Notes: a model not told the origin generated them from the sequence alone. Numbered from the stretch's first letter, positions 1 through 7,388 are shown. The stretch: DNA of 64,000 bases from Acidimicrobiales bacterium (GCA_014239555.1 JAAZYR010000004.1:1-64000), one strand, 5' to 3'. Made by a program: numbers and translations.

Positions 1-55
1 CGGGCGAGCATACGCGCACCACCACCGAACGGACACGTTTCGGATTGCTCTTGCT

Positions 56-105
56 GGTAACCGGCTTCCTCTGCGATTTCACCGTAGGTGACGACCTCTC
101 CTACC
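56..105 (-). repeat. Left arm of a 50-bp perfect inverted repeat
   Basis: The reverse complement of this segment is identical, base for base over 50 bp, to 431-480 inside the alkyltransferase-like gene. Identity stops abruptly on both sides. Read on the minus strand it encodes the same VGEVVTYGEIAEEAGY stretch, but with unrelated sequence before and after it. It could be a genuine duplication/inversion or an assembly chimera near the edge of the window. Confidence 0.95.
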
Positions 106-267
106 CGGAGGGAAACTCAGGACGCGTGCCATCGGACCTGACTCAGAATCGCCCATCAGGAAAGAAATTTCACGGTAGTCACCATCTTCGGTGAGACCGT
201 TCCAGCGCTGGGGAAACGCAATGTTTCCTTCCTCAACGGGATTGCTTGCTGATTGTGCGTTACCCAT
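106..267 (-). pseudogene. N-terminal fragment of a possible cupin-like protein, cut at the inverted repeat
   Basis: An ATG at 265-267 is preceded by a GGGGTGGGG stretch that resembles the ribosome site of the gene starting at 3460. About 54 residues follow, ending in ARVLSFPPG, a phrase reminiscent of the first strands of small cupin proteins (where histidines would normally come next). The open frame then runs into the 50-bp repeat and stops at 79. The expected histidine-rich metal-binding motif is missing, so only a 5' end is present. The cupin assignment is a weak resemblance. The gene may be truly truncated, or an artefact of a chimeric join at 105/106. Confidence 0.35.
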
Positions 268-359
268 CGTGCCCCACCCCTTGGATCGGTTAACCACCAA
301 CGAATGTTTCTTTTAAACGTTGGGTCCCGCTAAGGCTAATCATCTGAGAACATGCGTGT

Positions 360-659
360 GTGGAACGAGCGATTCAAACAGAGCCGGTGCCCCTTGGGGC
401 CGCGATCGCAACCGTTCTTAACGCCCTACAGGTAGGAGAGGTCGTCACCTACGGTGAAATCGCAGAGGAAGCCGGTTACCCGCGCTGTGCTCGCGCAGTC
501 GGAAACTTCTTGCAACGCAACTCAGGGTTCCCCTGGTGGCGAGTAGTTAACTCCAACGGTCGACTTGCTCCTGGGCACGAAGCTCGGCAGGCACGCCTCC
601 TCAGGCAAGAAGGGGTCGTGGTAGAGCGCGGGTATGTGGTCGGAATGAAGCGCCGATAA
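360..659 (+). CDS. Alkyltransferase-like protein (ATL), MGMT-type DNA-binding domain
   Basis: This is a 99-residue protein consisting only of the winged-helix DNA-binding domain of O6-alkylguanine-DNA alkyltransferases. The active-site PCHRV motif is replaced by PWWRV (about residues 58-62), so the alkyl-accepting cysteine is a tryptophan, the hallmark of ATL proteins. Known ATLs bind O6-alkylguanine and flip it out without repairing it, handing the lesion to nucleotide excision repair. The start is a GTG; the preceding bases offer several overlapping GTG codons, so the exact start is uncertain by a residue or two. Codons for VGEVVTYGEIAEEAGY lie in a 50-bp inverted repeat shared with 56-105. 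Confidence 0.85.
   Translation: MERAIQTEPVPLGAAIATVLNALQVGEVVTYGEIAEEAGYPRCARAVGNFLQRNSGFPWWRVVNSNGRLAPGHEARQARLLRQEGVVVERGYVVGMKRR
431..480 (+). repeat. Right arm of the 50-bp perfect inverted repeat
   Basis: This arm lies within the alkyltransferase-like gene and is the exact reverse complement of 56-105. The arms are separated by 325 bp holding the start of the plus-strand ATL gene and the start of the minus-strand cupin-like fragment. Confidence 0.95.
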
Positions 660-832
660 CTGAATCGTGGCGCTCGATATCGCCCACCTGGTCATTTCCG
701 AAACGAGTTGGTTCCACTTTCGGTATTTGGGCGAGGACGATGCTACGGGAAATCCACCTCCGCCGATGACTTAGGGTGTCACCAGCATCTGGCAGTACTC
801 TGCCCATGGCTTGACCGCTGGGGGTCAAAATT

Positions 833-1462
833 ATGGAAATCGTTGCTGCCACTGAAGGCCACGCGCTGGCACAAATAGACCAGATACCTGAGCTGGTCTA
901 CTCGACCGGCCCAGCCAGCTACTCGTACCAGTTCGGTAGCCGCGGCGTGCTCGACCCTCTAATTCGTGCTTCCTGGATGCTTCCAGAGACGCTGTTCAGT
1001 TACGACGCGACCACACTTGCGTTAGAAGGAGACGAACTCCTCGGTCTCGAGATCGGGTTCACTAACCCAGGGTTTCATGAACGAAGTCAAGCCTTGGCGC
1101 CTATCTGGCCGGCTCTCGATGAATTTACGGAGGCCAATAAAGAACATCTCGCGGGTCTAGGACGTCGCATTTTTGAATGCAGTTGGCTCAATCCCGTAAT
1201 TCCCGAGGACGTTTATTATGTTCATGCACTCGCAGTTACAGAGGGTCATCGCGGCGAAGGGATTGGGGCTGCGCTATTACGCAACGCTATTGATCATGCC
1301 CAAGAAATCGAATTAAAAGGTCTGCAGCTCGATGTGTTATCAGGCAACCCCGCTGTTGACTTCTACCGATCATTCGGCCTTGAGGTGTTAGTCGAATCGA
1401 CCGTGCCGAGCGCCTTCGCGAAAGGTGTCCCTACTGAACTACGTATGGGAATGCGCTTTTAG
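833..1462 (+). CDS. GNAT family N-acetyltransferase
   Basis: A 209-residue protein with the GNAT acetyl-CoA-binding signature HRGEGIGAALL (around residues 139-149). It is followed by a helix and the late-fold phrase NPAVDFYRSFGLEV, typical of motif B. Members transfer an acetyl group from acetyl-CoA to an amine; the substrate cannot be read from sequence. The N-terminal 120 residues are longer than in minimal GNATs and carry no recognised domain. An ATG preceded by GGGGGT is the likely start. It stands alone and converges with the downstream SDR gene. Confidence 0.85.
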   Translation: MEIVAATEGHALAQIDQIPELVYSTGPASYSYQFGSRGVLDPLIRASWMLPETLFSYDATTLALEGDELLGLEIGFTNPGFHERSQALAPIWPALDEFTEANKEHLAGLGRRIFECSWLNPVIPEDVYYVHALAVTEGHRGEGIGAALLRNAIDHAQEIELKGLQLDVLSGNPAVDFYRSFGLEVLVESTVPSAFAKGVPTELRMGMRF

Positions 1463-1493
1463 GGGGCGGACCGAAAATAACTGCATACATTGA

Positions 1494-2363
1494 TCAACCA
1501 CCGGTGATGTCTGCGTCCATTCGCCCAGTAGTCGGAAAGCCCTGCTGTTCGATGGCTCGATGACGGGCGATGACGGATTCGACGATGTTGGGGTCGGTGT
1601 AGATGTAGAACTTGTTGTTGACCACCGCGTCGTGGACCAACTCGGCGACCTCACGGGGTGCACGCCCTGACGTGATCACATCCCACATTGCAGCGGTGAC
1701 AGCTTCGGAGTGCTCCGTCGCCACAGGTGCGGGCACCACCCGGAACCGCTCGGGCCGATGGGTTTCGTCGTACATGATGTTCGTCGAGACCGCGCCGGGG
1801 CACAACACCGACACGTTGACATCGCTCGTGCGCGCCGCTAAGTCGTGAAACTGACACTCAGAAAGCGCTACCACCGCATGCTTTGCCGCGTAATACGCAG
1901 CACTGATGACAGATCCCGACGTCAGCCCTGATTGCGACGCTGTGTTGACGATATGGCCGTCGCCATGTTCGAGCAGGTGGGGGACAAATGTGCGCATCCC
2001 GTGAATGACTCCCCACAGGTCAACGTCGAGCACCCACCGCCAGTCTTCAACAGTCAGTTCGTGTGGCGGGAGGCCAACTGGTCCAGCGACGCCCGCGTTG
2101 TTGCAAACAAGGTGGGCTCGGTCGAAACAATCGACGGTCAGAGCAAGTAGGGCCTCGACATCTGCTGCCTCCGTGACATCAACACGCAGTCCTGTGGTGG
2201 GTCCAATTTCGGAGACCTCAGCCACCGCTATATCAAGAGCCGCCTGATCAATGTCGGCCAACACAACGTTCATCCCGGCTACTGCCCAACGCTCGGCCAT
2301 GGCTCGACCAATTCCACTCGCCGCACCGGTAACCACCGCAGTCTTGCCAGCTAACTCCTGCAT
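1494..2363 (-). CDS. SDR family short-chain dehydrogenase/reductase
   Basis: A 289-residue classical SDR. The N-terminal nucleotide-binding motif TGAASGIG is followed by NNAGV, the catalytic serine segment TASQSG, and the YxxxK pair in AYYAAKHA, so the catalytic set is complete. An acidic residue after beta-2 (VLADIDQ) suggests NAD(H) preference, as is usual for SDRs with Asp there. It oxidises or reduces a hydroxyl/carbonyl of unknown substrate in the cytoplasm. The start ATG follows a GAGGGGGC ribosome site. There are no operon partners. Confidence 0.9.
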   Translation of the reverse strand: MQELAGKTAVVTGAASGIGRAMAERWAVAGMNVVLADIDQAALDIAVAEVSEIGPTTGLRVDVTEAADVEALLALTVDCFDRAHLVCNNAGVAGPVGLPPHELTVEDWRWVLDVDLWGVIHGMRTFVPHLLEHGDGHIVNTASQSGLTSGSVISAAYYAAKHAVVALSECQFHDLAARTSDVNVSVLCPGAVSTNIMYDETHRPERFRVVPAPVATEHSEAVTAAMWDVITSGRAPREVAELVHDAVVNNKFYIYTDPNIVESVIARHRAIEQQGFPTTGRMDADITGG

Positions 2364-2673
2364 AGTGCCCCCTCAGATGACTCTGCGCAGACCCGCGGCC
2401 GCACGGTTCAACCCTAGACATCATCAACGGACTCGACCGAGAAAGAAATGAGAAGTCGATCTGTTGAGTACCCAGGACATCAGCTTGATTGCCAAATGCC
2501 ACTTGGACCAAAGTCAGGGTCCCGTATTGGCCGGTTCGACGCGATTTTTAGCGGCGACGCAGCCTTCCACAACTCATCGACGAGATAGTCGGCGGGGCAC
2601 GGTAGGACTGTCAACGGATGCAGGCCCAGTAGAACTGCTTGAAACTGGTCCGCAGGTACGGTGAAGGACCCTG
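2364..2673. other. 310-bp stretch without a convincing gene
   Basis: This lies between the SDR start and the stop of the 52-residue protein. A minus-strand frame through 2480-2673 reads like protein for about 40 residues (GSFTVPADQF and on) but has no plausible start; it could be a decayed remnant. No hairpin, RNA gene or repeat was noticed. Confidence 0.4.
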
Positions 2674-2832
2674 TTAATCGACGTCGAAGGCGCCGCGCTC
2701 CTTGAGCTCTTCGTATTGTCGTAGTTCGCCTTGGGTGGCTAATCCCATGGTGATGCGGGCGTCCATGGCTTTCTTCCACGCCGTCATGGCATCGTCGCTG
2801 TCTCCTTCGTTGTGTCGGTGAATGGTTGCCAT
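2674..2832 (-). CDS. Small 52-residue hypothetical protein
   Basis: An ATG-initiated frame of 52 codons begins with MATIHRHNEG and ends with GAFDVD. It is hydrophilic and predicted mainly helical (AWKKAMDARITMGLATQGEL, then RQYEELKERG), without a signal or membrane segment. It starts 22 bp after the stop of the 201-residue gene on the same strand, so the two are probably cotranscribed. A GGGG stretch about 8 bases upstream is a weak ribosome site. Not recognised. Support comes from position and protein-like composition only. Confidence 0.5.
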   Translation of the reverse strand: MATIHRHNEGDSDDAMTAWKKAMDARITMGLATQGELRQYEELKERGAFDVD

Positions 2833-2854
2833 CGGTTATAACCCCAGTGTCAGA

Positions 2855-3460
2855 TCAGAGTCGCCGCGACAGAGAGCGCGCTACGGGCTGTGCGTTGTAA
2901 TCGGACATGATTTTCTTCACCGCTGGATCGGCGAAGTTGGCGGTGGCTGCAATCATGAATAAATCGAGTGAGTCGGTCCAGTTCACCATGAAGTGCATTC
3001 CGGTGAATTCACCTCCGGCGACTACTTGACCCCATCGACAGCCGTTGGAAGCAGCGCTCAGGTTTCCCCAACTGACGTCGGTGTTGGCTATCGCTGTGGC
3101 GTCGTCGGTGGTGTCCGATCGAATCATCAACATGGACACGTATTTCCCGTCTGTCGTGCCTCGTTCGACAATGCTGCGCCCCAAGCTGCGACGTAGAGGA
3201 GTGACTCCACACCTGCCGTAAAGATTCATGATTTCTGAGTCATTGTTGAGCGATACAAGTCCTTCCATTGCTGCATCAATGCTGTCCCATTGGAACGAAA
3301 AGTTGACTTCCCCTGCTCGATCTCCGCCCATCATCGTTTGTGACATCGCCACCGCAGTTGATCCTTGGGACAGCACACGATCGCGTCCCCAGTCGTTGAA
3401 AGCTGCAGCGAATGTGTTCACATCTGACATACGGGTACTCAAAACTGTTGAATACGACAT
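2855..3460 (-). CDS. Two-domain conserved hypothetical protein, paralogue of 5823-6422
   Basis: A 201-residue protein starting at an ATG with a strong AAAGGTGGGG ribosome site. It aligns end to end with the protein at 5823-6422: MMGGDRAG versus VMGGEAAG, WDSIDAAMEG versus WESVDAAIAG, RCGVTPLRRS versus DCGVSVVRRS, and WTDSLD versus FADSVD. The two halves also look alike (a GG turn, a strand, a W/F-x-D/E-S-[ILV]-D turn, a helix). This suggests two alpha/beta ferredoxin-like (dimeric barrel, ABM/NIPSNAP-like) modules per chain. The fold is an inference and no function is known. The 52-residue gene follows on the same strand. Confidence 0.8.
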   Translation of the reverse strand: MSYSTVLSTRMSDVNTFAAAFNDWGRDRVLSQGSTAVAMSQTMMGGDRAGEVNFSFQWDSIDAAMEGLVSLNNDSEIMNLYGRCGVTPLRRSLGRSIVERGTTDGKYVSMLMIRSDTTDDATAIANTDVSWGNLSAASNGCRWGQVVAGGEFTGMHFMVNWTDSLDLFMIAATANFADPAVKKIMSDYNAQPVARSLSRRL

Positions 3461-3822
3461 GTCTTTTACCCCACCTTTAGGTATAGGCCGATCCTCATGA
3501 TCCGAACCGTCACTATTTAACACCCCACCACCACACCTCCTGACACCGCAGCAACAGTCTGTTGTTTCAGGCCCTGTCTTTGGTGAGCGGTCGAGTAGGG
3601 GAGTGGTGGGCACCTCAGCGTCGACGACGAAATCACGCCCGGCTATTGTGTGGACTCTGGAACACCTACTCCAGTACCTACCAATCATCTGCAGGGGGAA
3701 CCGTAAAGGTGCAGGTCCTGGTTGAGCGAGGCGACTGGATTAGGTGTTCCGGAGTCACCTTCGTAATCCAAGCCAACAGACGCACCAAACGACCTTGATC
3801 TGAGCTGAATTAGGCTTAGGGC
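3461..3822. other. Divergent intergenic region (362 bp) holding an imperfect inverted repeat
   Basis: It separates the minus-strand 201-residue gene and the plus-strand SnoaL-like gene, so promoters for both should lie here. A plus-strand frame at 3562-3798 lacks protein character. The notable content is the 23-bp imperfect inverted repeat at 3653-3675 and 3734-3756. Confidence 0.6.
3653..3756. repeat. Imperfect inverted repeat, 23-bp arms, 58-bp spacer
   Basis: The left arm is 3653-3675 and the right arm 3734-3756. The reverse complement of the right arm matches the left at 21 of 23 positions, around the shared core GGAACACCTA. The arms lie just upstream of the SnoaL-like gene. It could be a regulatory element, a large hairpin, or the remnant of a small mobile element. 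Confidence 0.6.
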
Positions 3823-4200
3823 ATGGATCGCGAAGAAGCAGAGAAGATCACAAAGGGCTTTGAACAAGCGTATGTGACGGCCCACGCCGACCAAAACATC
3901 GAAGTCCTCCGGGAAGGATTCCACCCCGACGTTGAGATCTTTCTGAACGGTCAACCGTTGGTGCAAGGTCGCGACGCCTACCTCGCCTACTGGAAGCCCA
4001 TGCTTCCAGCCATGCGCGACTTCGCTCTGACTAAGACGTGCCGTGGCGTCGACGGCGATCGGATCACCGTCACCTATGAGTGCTCGTTTAAGACCCCCGA
4101 TGGTGGCTCGAGGCTTGGCTACGGCATCGAACTGTGGGATATGGAAAACGGTCAGCTCCGCCAATGGAAGCACTTCGCCACAGAGGTCGATCAATCCTGA
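3823..4200 (+). CDS. SnoaL-like / NTF2-fold protein
   Basis: A 125-residue protein with the pattern of the SnoaL-like NTF2 superfamily. It has an N-terminal helix (FEQAYVTAHADQN), the FHPDVEIFLNGQPLVQGRDAY segment and C-terminal antiparallel strands ending in ENGQLRQWKHF. Family members are cone-shaped barrels that act as small-molecule isomerases, hydrolases, dehydratases or binding modules; sequence alone does not tell which. It is a single gene, convergent with the downstream lipoprotein. Confidence 0.75.
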   Translation: MDREEAEKITKGFEQAYVTAHADQNIEVLREGFHPDVEIFLNGQPLVQGRDAYLAYWKPMLPAMRDFALTKTCRGVDGDRITVTYECSFKTPDGGSRLGYGIELWDMENGQLRQWKHFATEVDQS

Positions 4201-4311
4201 GGCCAGGCACAGCACCAATCGTCGGTATTCAAATCAGACCGAAATGATTTTAAGAACGTCCCTACACCTATTCCACGTTTAGTTATGCCTTGAGCATTTC
4301 ATCTGGGCTTC

Positions 4312-4584
4312 TTAACCAGGATCAGAAATGCACCGGGCCATCACATCTGCCATCCGGTCCGAAAGGTCGTCGGTCAGAAGCAGGATGTTCTCTTCGTACA
4401 GAAACTCATCCTGGGGCATTGCTCCTTCGATGCAACTGAGCAATTTCGCGCACGAAGAAGCATCGGCCTCTACTTGGCACTCAACCAGAAAGTTATTGCG
4501 AACCTCTTCGTCATAACGGTTATCTTCATCGCCACAGCTAACTGATGTTGTTACTAAAAGCAGAACCACTGAAAGAATTCTCAC
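4312..4584 (-). CDS. Small putative lipoprotein
   Basis: From a GTG start the product is about 90 residues: a basic residue, a hydrophobic stretch (LSVVLLLV), then SVSC, a plausible though not ideal lipobox. Diacylglyceryl attachment at that Cys would anchor it in the membrane. The mature part is acidic and contains four further cysteines (VEC, SSC, LSC, ARC), which could form two disulfides outside the cell. The open frame extends upstream to 4644, but the GTG places the signal peptide at the very N-terminus, so it is preferred. No family recognised. Confidence 0.65.
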   Translation of the reverse strand: MRILSVVLLLVTTSVSCGDEDNRYDEEVRNNFLVECQVEADASSCAKLLSCIEGAMPQDEFLYEENILLLTDDLSDRMADVMARCISDPG

Positions 4585-4785
4585 GCCCGGCAATCTACAG
4601 CTGGTGGTGGCAGGTATCGCAGTTTTGAGGTTCACACAGCACATTTACCAATCCCAGTGACACGCCCCGCGATCACGGCTCGTCACAACTGTGCGAATAA
4701 ATATCAGCTTCGAGTTCTTGATGAGATTTAGAGGAATAACTCAGTGGCCTAGGCTGGCTACTCCAACACCGGAGGGCGCAGGTCA

Positions 4786-5061
4786 ATGTCTGCAGAAAAA
4801 GAAATGATCGCATCCGCACCCACATGGGCATGGGACTGCGACATCACAGGACGCAAATACACCATTACCTTCGGGGCTGTTGAAGAGATCTTCGATGGGG
4901 CACCCAGCGCGGCGATCTGGTACTCCAATCCCAAAAATCCAGAGGACCACAACGAACAACCCATCTTGCTGCCCATCGCAATGATGCTCGAAGCAATAGC
5001 AGAGGTATTCGACCCAGACCTGCTGATTGAGTTCTTCAAGCAGCACGTACCCGAAGATTAA
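4786..5061 (+). CDS. Hypothetical protein, 91 residues
   Basis: An ATG with a GGAGG ribosome site upstream opens a 91-codon frame. The product is acidic and soluble: a WAWDCDITGRKYTITF beta-rich front, then a helical tail (LPIAMMLEAIAEVFDPDLLIEFF). It has no signal peptide or membrane segment. Composition and ribosome site support a real gene; not recognised. Confidence 0.65.
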   Translation: MSAEKEMIASAPTWAWDCDITGRKYTITFGAVEEIFDGAPSAAIWYSNPKNPEDHNEQPILLPIAMMLEAIAEVFDPDLLIEFFKQHVPED

Positions 5062-5065
5062 GGAT

Positions 5066-5161
5066 TCACTTCTTAGTGGTCACCGATCGACCCCTAGCTG
5101 CGAACCAAAAATAGGTACCGATTGCCGCCAGAACAACAAGAGAACAGAGTTCCATGGCCAT
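5066..5161 (-). CDS. Possible 31-residue single-span membrane microprotein
   Basis: A minus-strand frame from one of two in-frame ATGs (5159-5161 or 5153-5155) encodes ELCSLVVLAAIGTYFWFAA followed by the basic tail RGRSVTTKK. This is the layout of a single-pass membrane peptide with an outside N-terminus. The ribosome site is weak and the length is short enough for chance, so this is tentative. Confidence 0.3.
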   Translation of the reverse strand: MAMELCSLVVLAAIGTYFWFAARGRSVTTKK

Positions 5162-5221
5162 TCATCTTAGGCGTCGCCGGCTCACTCCTTGGGAGCTACC
5201 CCACGGGGGACCTCTACTTGA

Positions 5222-5641
5222 CTAGCCATCGGCGACATCTATGGTGCTGCCATCGGCGAGTGCGACCGCTTCGATCTCGAACATCAACTCGGGGTACGCC
5301 AGGGACCGCACCTCACAGATCGTGTCGGCGGGATAGGGCTCGCTAAACACCTCCCTGCGCAATTCGACCACTTCGGAAAAATAAGCCATGTCGGTAACGA
5401 AAATGGTGACCTTAATCACCTGATCAAGACTCGATCCCGCTGCGTTCAGCACGCGGTCGAGATTGCGAACGGCCTGGCGGGCCTGAGCACCGAAGTCACC
5501 AACGCCGACGACTTCACCTTGCTCGTCGATTGCCGCTTGTCCCGACACAAAGATGAGGTCGCCGACTCGAAAACCCTGCGAAATATGGACCGCTGCGAAA
5601 CGGTCAGGTTCGGTGCTGATGCGCTGAGCGTTGGTTCCCAT
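5222..5641 (-). CDS. Rid family protein (YjgF/YER057c/UK114) lacking the canonical Arg
   Basis: A 139-residue Rid-fold protein with the typical VSGQAAID, QARQAVRNLDRVLNAAG and FEIEAVA segments. In active enamine/imine deaminases an arginine (Arg105 of E. coli RidA, in PARSCVEV) holds the substrate carboxylate. The equivalent segment here is PADTICEV, with Asp in its place. It therefore probably does not deaminate 2-aminoacrylate and may belong to one of the arginine-less Rid subfamilies. A second Rid protein at 6615-7076 keeps the Arg. ATG start. Confidence 0.85.
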   Translation of the reverse strand: MGTNAQRISTEPDRFAAVHISQGFRVGDLIFVSGQAAIDEQGEVVGVGDFGAQARQAVRNLDRVLNAAGSSLDQVIKVTIFVTDMAYFSEVVELRREVFSEPYPADTICEVRSLAYPELMFEIEAVALADGSTIDVADG

Positions 5642-5822
5642 CTCGGAATCCTAGTTCGACACCTCCATGTATGAACTTCGATCTCAGGTCCGAACTTAGC
5701 TAAACCAAGGCGCCGTCATGGGCGATTCATCAAAGGACACGAAGTGGGGGATCGGCCGCTCAGATACTCTTTGGCGACTTCCCGACGATCGGTGGGGATT
5801 TAACTTAAGGAAAAAGTGAACC

Positions 5823-6422
5823 ATGTCGATTATGACTATTGCAGTTACTGCCGTCCAAGACCTCAATGGCTTTGTGGAGGCCAGCAACAGTTACGGGAAA
5901 CAGCGAGTTCTCGACATGGGCTGCAAGCACACCTCGATAGCCAAAATAGTTATGGGTGGAGAAGCAGCAGGACTGTGTGGCGTGTCCTTTGAGTGGGAGT
6001 CGGTAGACGCCGCTATCGCTGGATCCAACGCGATCAATAGCGACGGTCAGATGATGCAGATGATGGGCGACTGTGGAGTGTCAGTCGTTCGTCGCAGCGT
6101 GTTGGAAATTCTCGCTGAGTTCGGCGAAACCAGACCCACAAGTGGGTTCGGAACAGCGGTGTATATGAGCGGAAATATCTCAGCGGAGGGCATTGATACT
6201 GGTTGGGGGCACATGCAAGCAGGAGCCAATGGACTCATGCTCACCCGTGCGATCGCCAATGGCATAGCTCCATGGACAGGGCTGGTCATGACATTTGCTG
6301 ACTCAGTTGATGACCTACTGGTCGCAGCAGCTAATGCTTGGGGAGACACCTCCATGCAAGCCCTAAACGCTAGGAACGATGTGAAACCACTGGGTCGAGT
6401 TATTAACGAAATAGTCGCTTAG
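5823..6422 (+). CDS. Two-domain conserved hypothetical protein, paralogue of 2855-3460
   Basis: A 199-residue soluble protein, a full-length paralogue of the product of 2855-3460 (landmarks VMGGEAAG, WESVDAAIAG, CGVSVVRRS, FADSVDD). Its halves appear to repeat a ferredoxin-like alpha/beta unit, consistent with a pseudo-dimeric barrel; that is inference. AAGGAAAAAG upstream of the ATG serves as ribosome site; a second in-frame ATG lies three codons later. It lies between the two Rid genes. Function unknown. Confidence 0.8.
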   Translation: MSIMTIAVTAVQDLNGFVEASNSYGKQRVLDMGCKHTSIAKIVMGGEAAGLCGVSFEWESVDAAIAGSNAINSDGQMMQMMGDCGVSVVRRSVLEILAEFGETRPTSGFGTAVYMSGNISAEGIDTGWGHMQAGANGLMLTRAIANGIAPWTGLVMTFADSVDDLLVAAANAWGDTSMQALNARNDVKPLGRVINEIVA

Positions 6423-6614
6423 CGGTCTCGTTCGCGCCGAGGGCCCATCGAAGACGAGAGGGGCTAGGGGCTGCGACGGCTCAGATTGTTCGGAATGACT
6501 TGTGGTTCGCTCCACATTTAGCTTTACTTTACATAATTAATGTTATGAGCGTTTTGGTTGGGGGAGCAATCAAGTCTAAAAGCACTACTTTTCGCTGAAA
6601 TACCCCTCTCGGGA

Positions 6615-7076
6615 CTAATCACGAAGGAGAAACAGCGCCTCCACCTCGACACAGATATCGAAAGGCAGCTCGGCCATTCCCACAGCGGCGCGGGTGTGCA
6701 CACCATCGTCACCAAAGACATCAAGAAAGAGCTGCGAGCACCCGTCGATCACTGCTGGAGTGTTATTGAAGCCTGGCGCGCAATTCACCATACCGAACAC
6801 CTTTATTACGCGATCAACAGCGTCGAGTGTTCCGAGCTCTTCGCGAACGGTGTGCAACATCTGCAAGCCGGTCAGCCGTGCCGCTGCCTGCGCGGCCTGG
6901 AGGTCGACGCCGTCGCCGACCTTTCCGGTAACCATCGATCCGTCATTGCGGACAGGGCCATGCCCGCCAATGTGTAGATGGTTGCCCACTCTCACCGAGC
7001 CCACGTAGAGCCCGGCGGGTGGGTACCCCTCCGGCAATTCGATGCCCGCGTCCGCAATTCGTTGTTCGTGACTCAT
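6615..7076 (-). CDS. Rid family protein with conserved Arg
   Basis: A 153-residue member of the YjgF-like group with a longer front. The segment HTRAAVGMAELPFDICVEVEA carries the substrate-binding Arg and the conserved Glu near the end, so enamine/imine hydrolysis is possible, though this subgroup's substrates are mostly unassigned. The start ATG is preceded by AAGGGGGAA. It converges with 5823-6422 across a 192-bp gap containing an AT-rich palindrome (6532-6547). Confidence 0.85.
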   Translation of the reverse strand: MSHEQRIADAGIELPEGYPPAGLYVGSVRVGNHLHIGGHGPVRNDGSMVTGKVGDGVDLQAAQAAARLTGLQMLHTVREELGTLDAVDRVIKVFGMVNCAPGFNNTPAVIDGCSQLFLDVFGDDGVHTRAAVGMAELPFDICVEVEALFLLRD

Positions 7077-7388
7077 CCCAAACGTTCCCCCTTGGGCTGC
7101 TAGAGCCCGGCGCCCCTCAAGTTATATCCTCCGCCGAATCAGAACATGAGGTGGGGTGACGTTCGCCGTCTTGAAGGGTGTTTCGCGAACGGGTCGGTGT
7201 CATGGAGTTCTTCTACTGTTTCGGCTGATCGAGTGAACTGGTTGAGCAGCTCTATCTTCCTTCCTAGCGTTCCTCTGCTGCGCTGTCACACAATTCGAGT
7301 TATCCAGGCGATGAGTTTCGCCGTTTTGGATCTAGCTACTGGTATGAGGGTTCATCAGCACATTTCCCTGTCGGATTTCCGAGAGGTA
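7077..7388. other. 312-bp stretch without a gene
   Basis: This lies between the parE stop and the Rid gene start, both on the minus strand. Both strands were inspected; no protein-like frame with a ribosome site, no tRNA and no strong hairpin was seen. It should contain the end of the parCE transcript and the promoter of the Rid gene. Confidence 0.5.

Noticed and set aside
79-300. A 73-codon minus-strand open frame as a complete gene
   Set aside because: The last third is the ATL repeat read in a different frame; only 106-267 looks like protein, so it was listed as a fragment.
2480-2779. A 99-codon minus-strand frame overlapping the 52-residue gene
   Set aside because: The front is very Arg/His-rich and out of frame with a better supported gene; only its middle has protein character, with no start.
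3685-4218. A 177-codon minus-strand frame
   Set aside because: It is the antisense of the SnoaL-like gene, whose plus-strand product has a recognised fold.
6532-6547. AT-rich palindrome CATAA-TTAATG-TTATG as an attachment site or terminator
   Set aside because: The stem is short and AT-only, no mobile element is nearby, and it lies in a simple gap between convergent genes.
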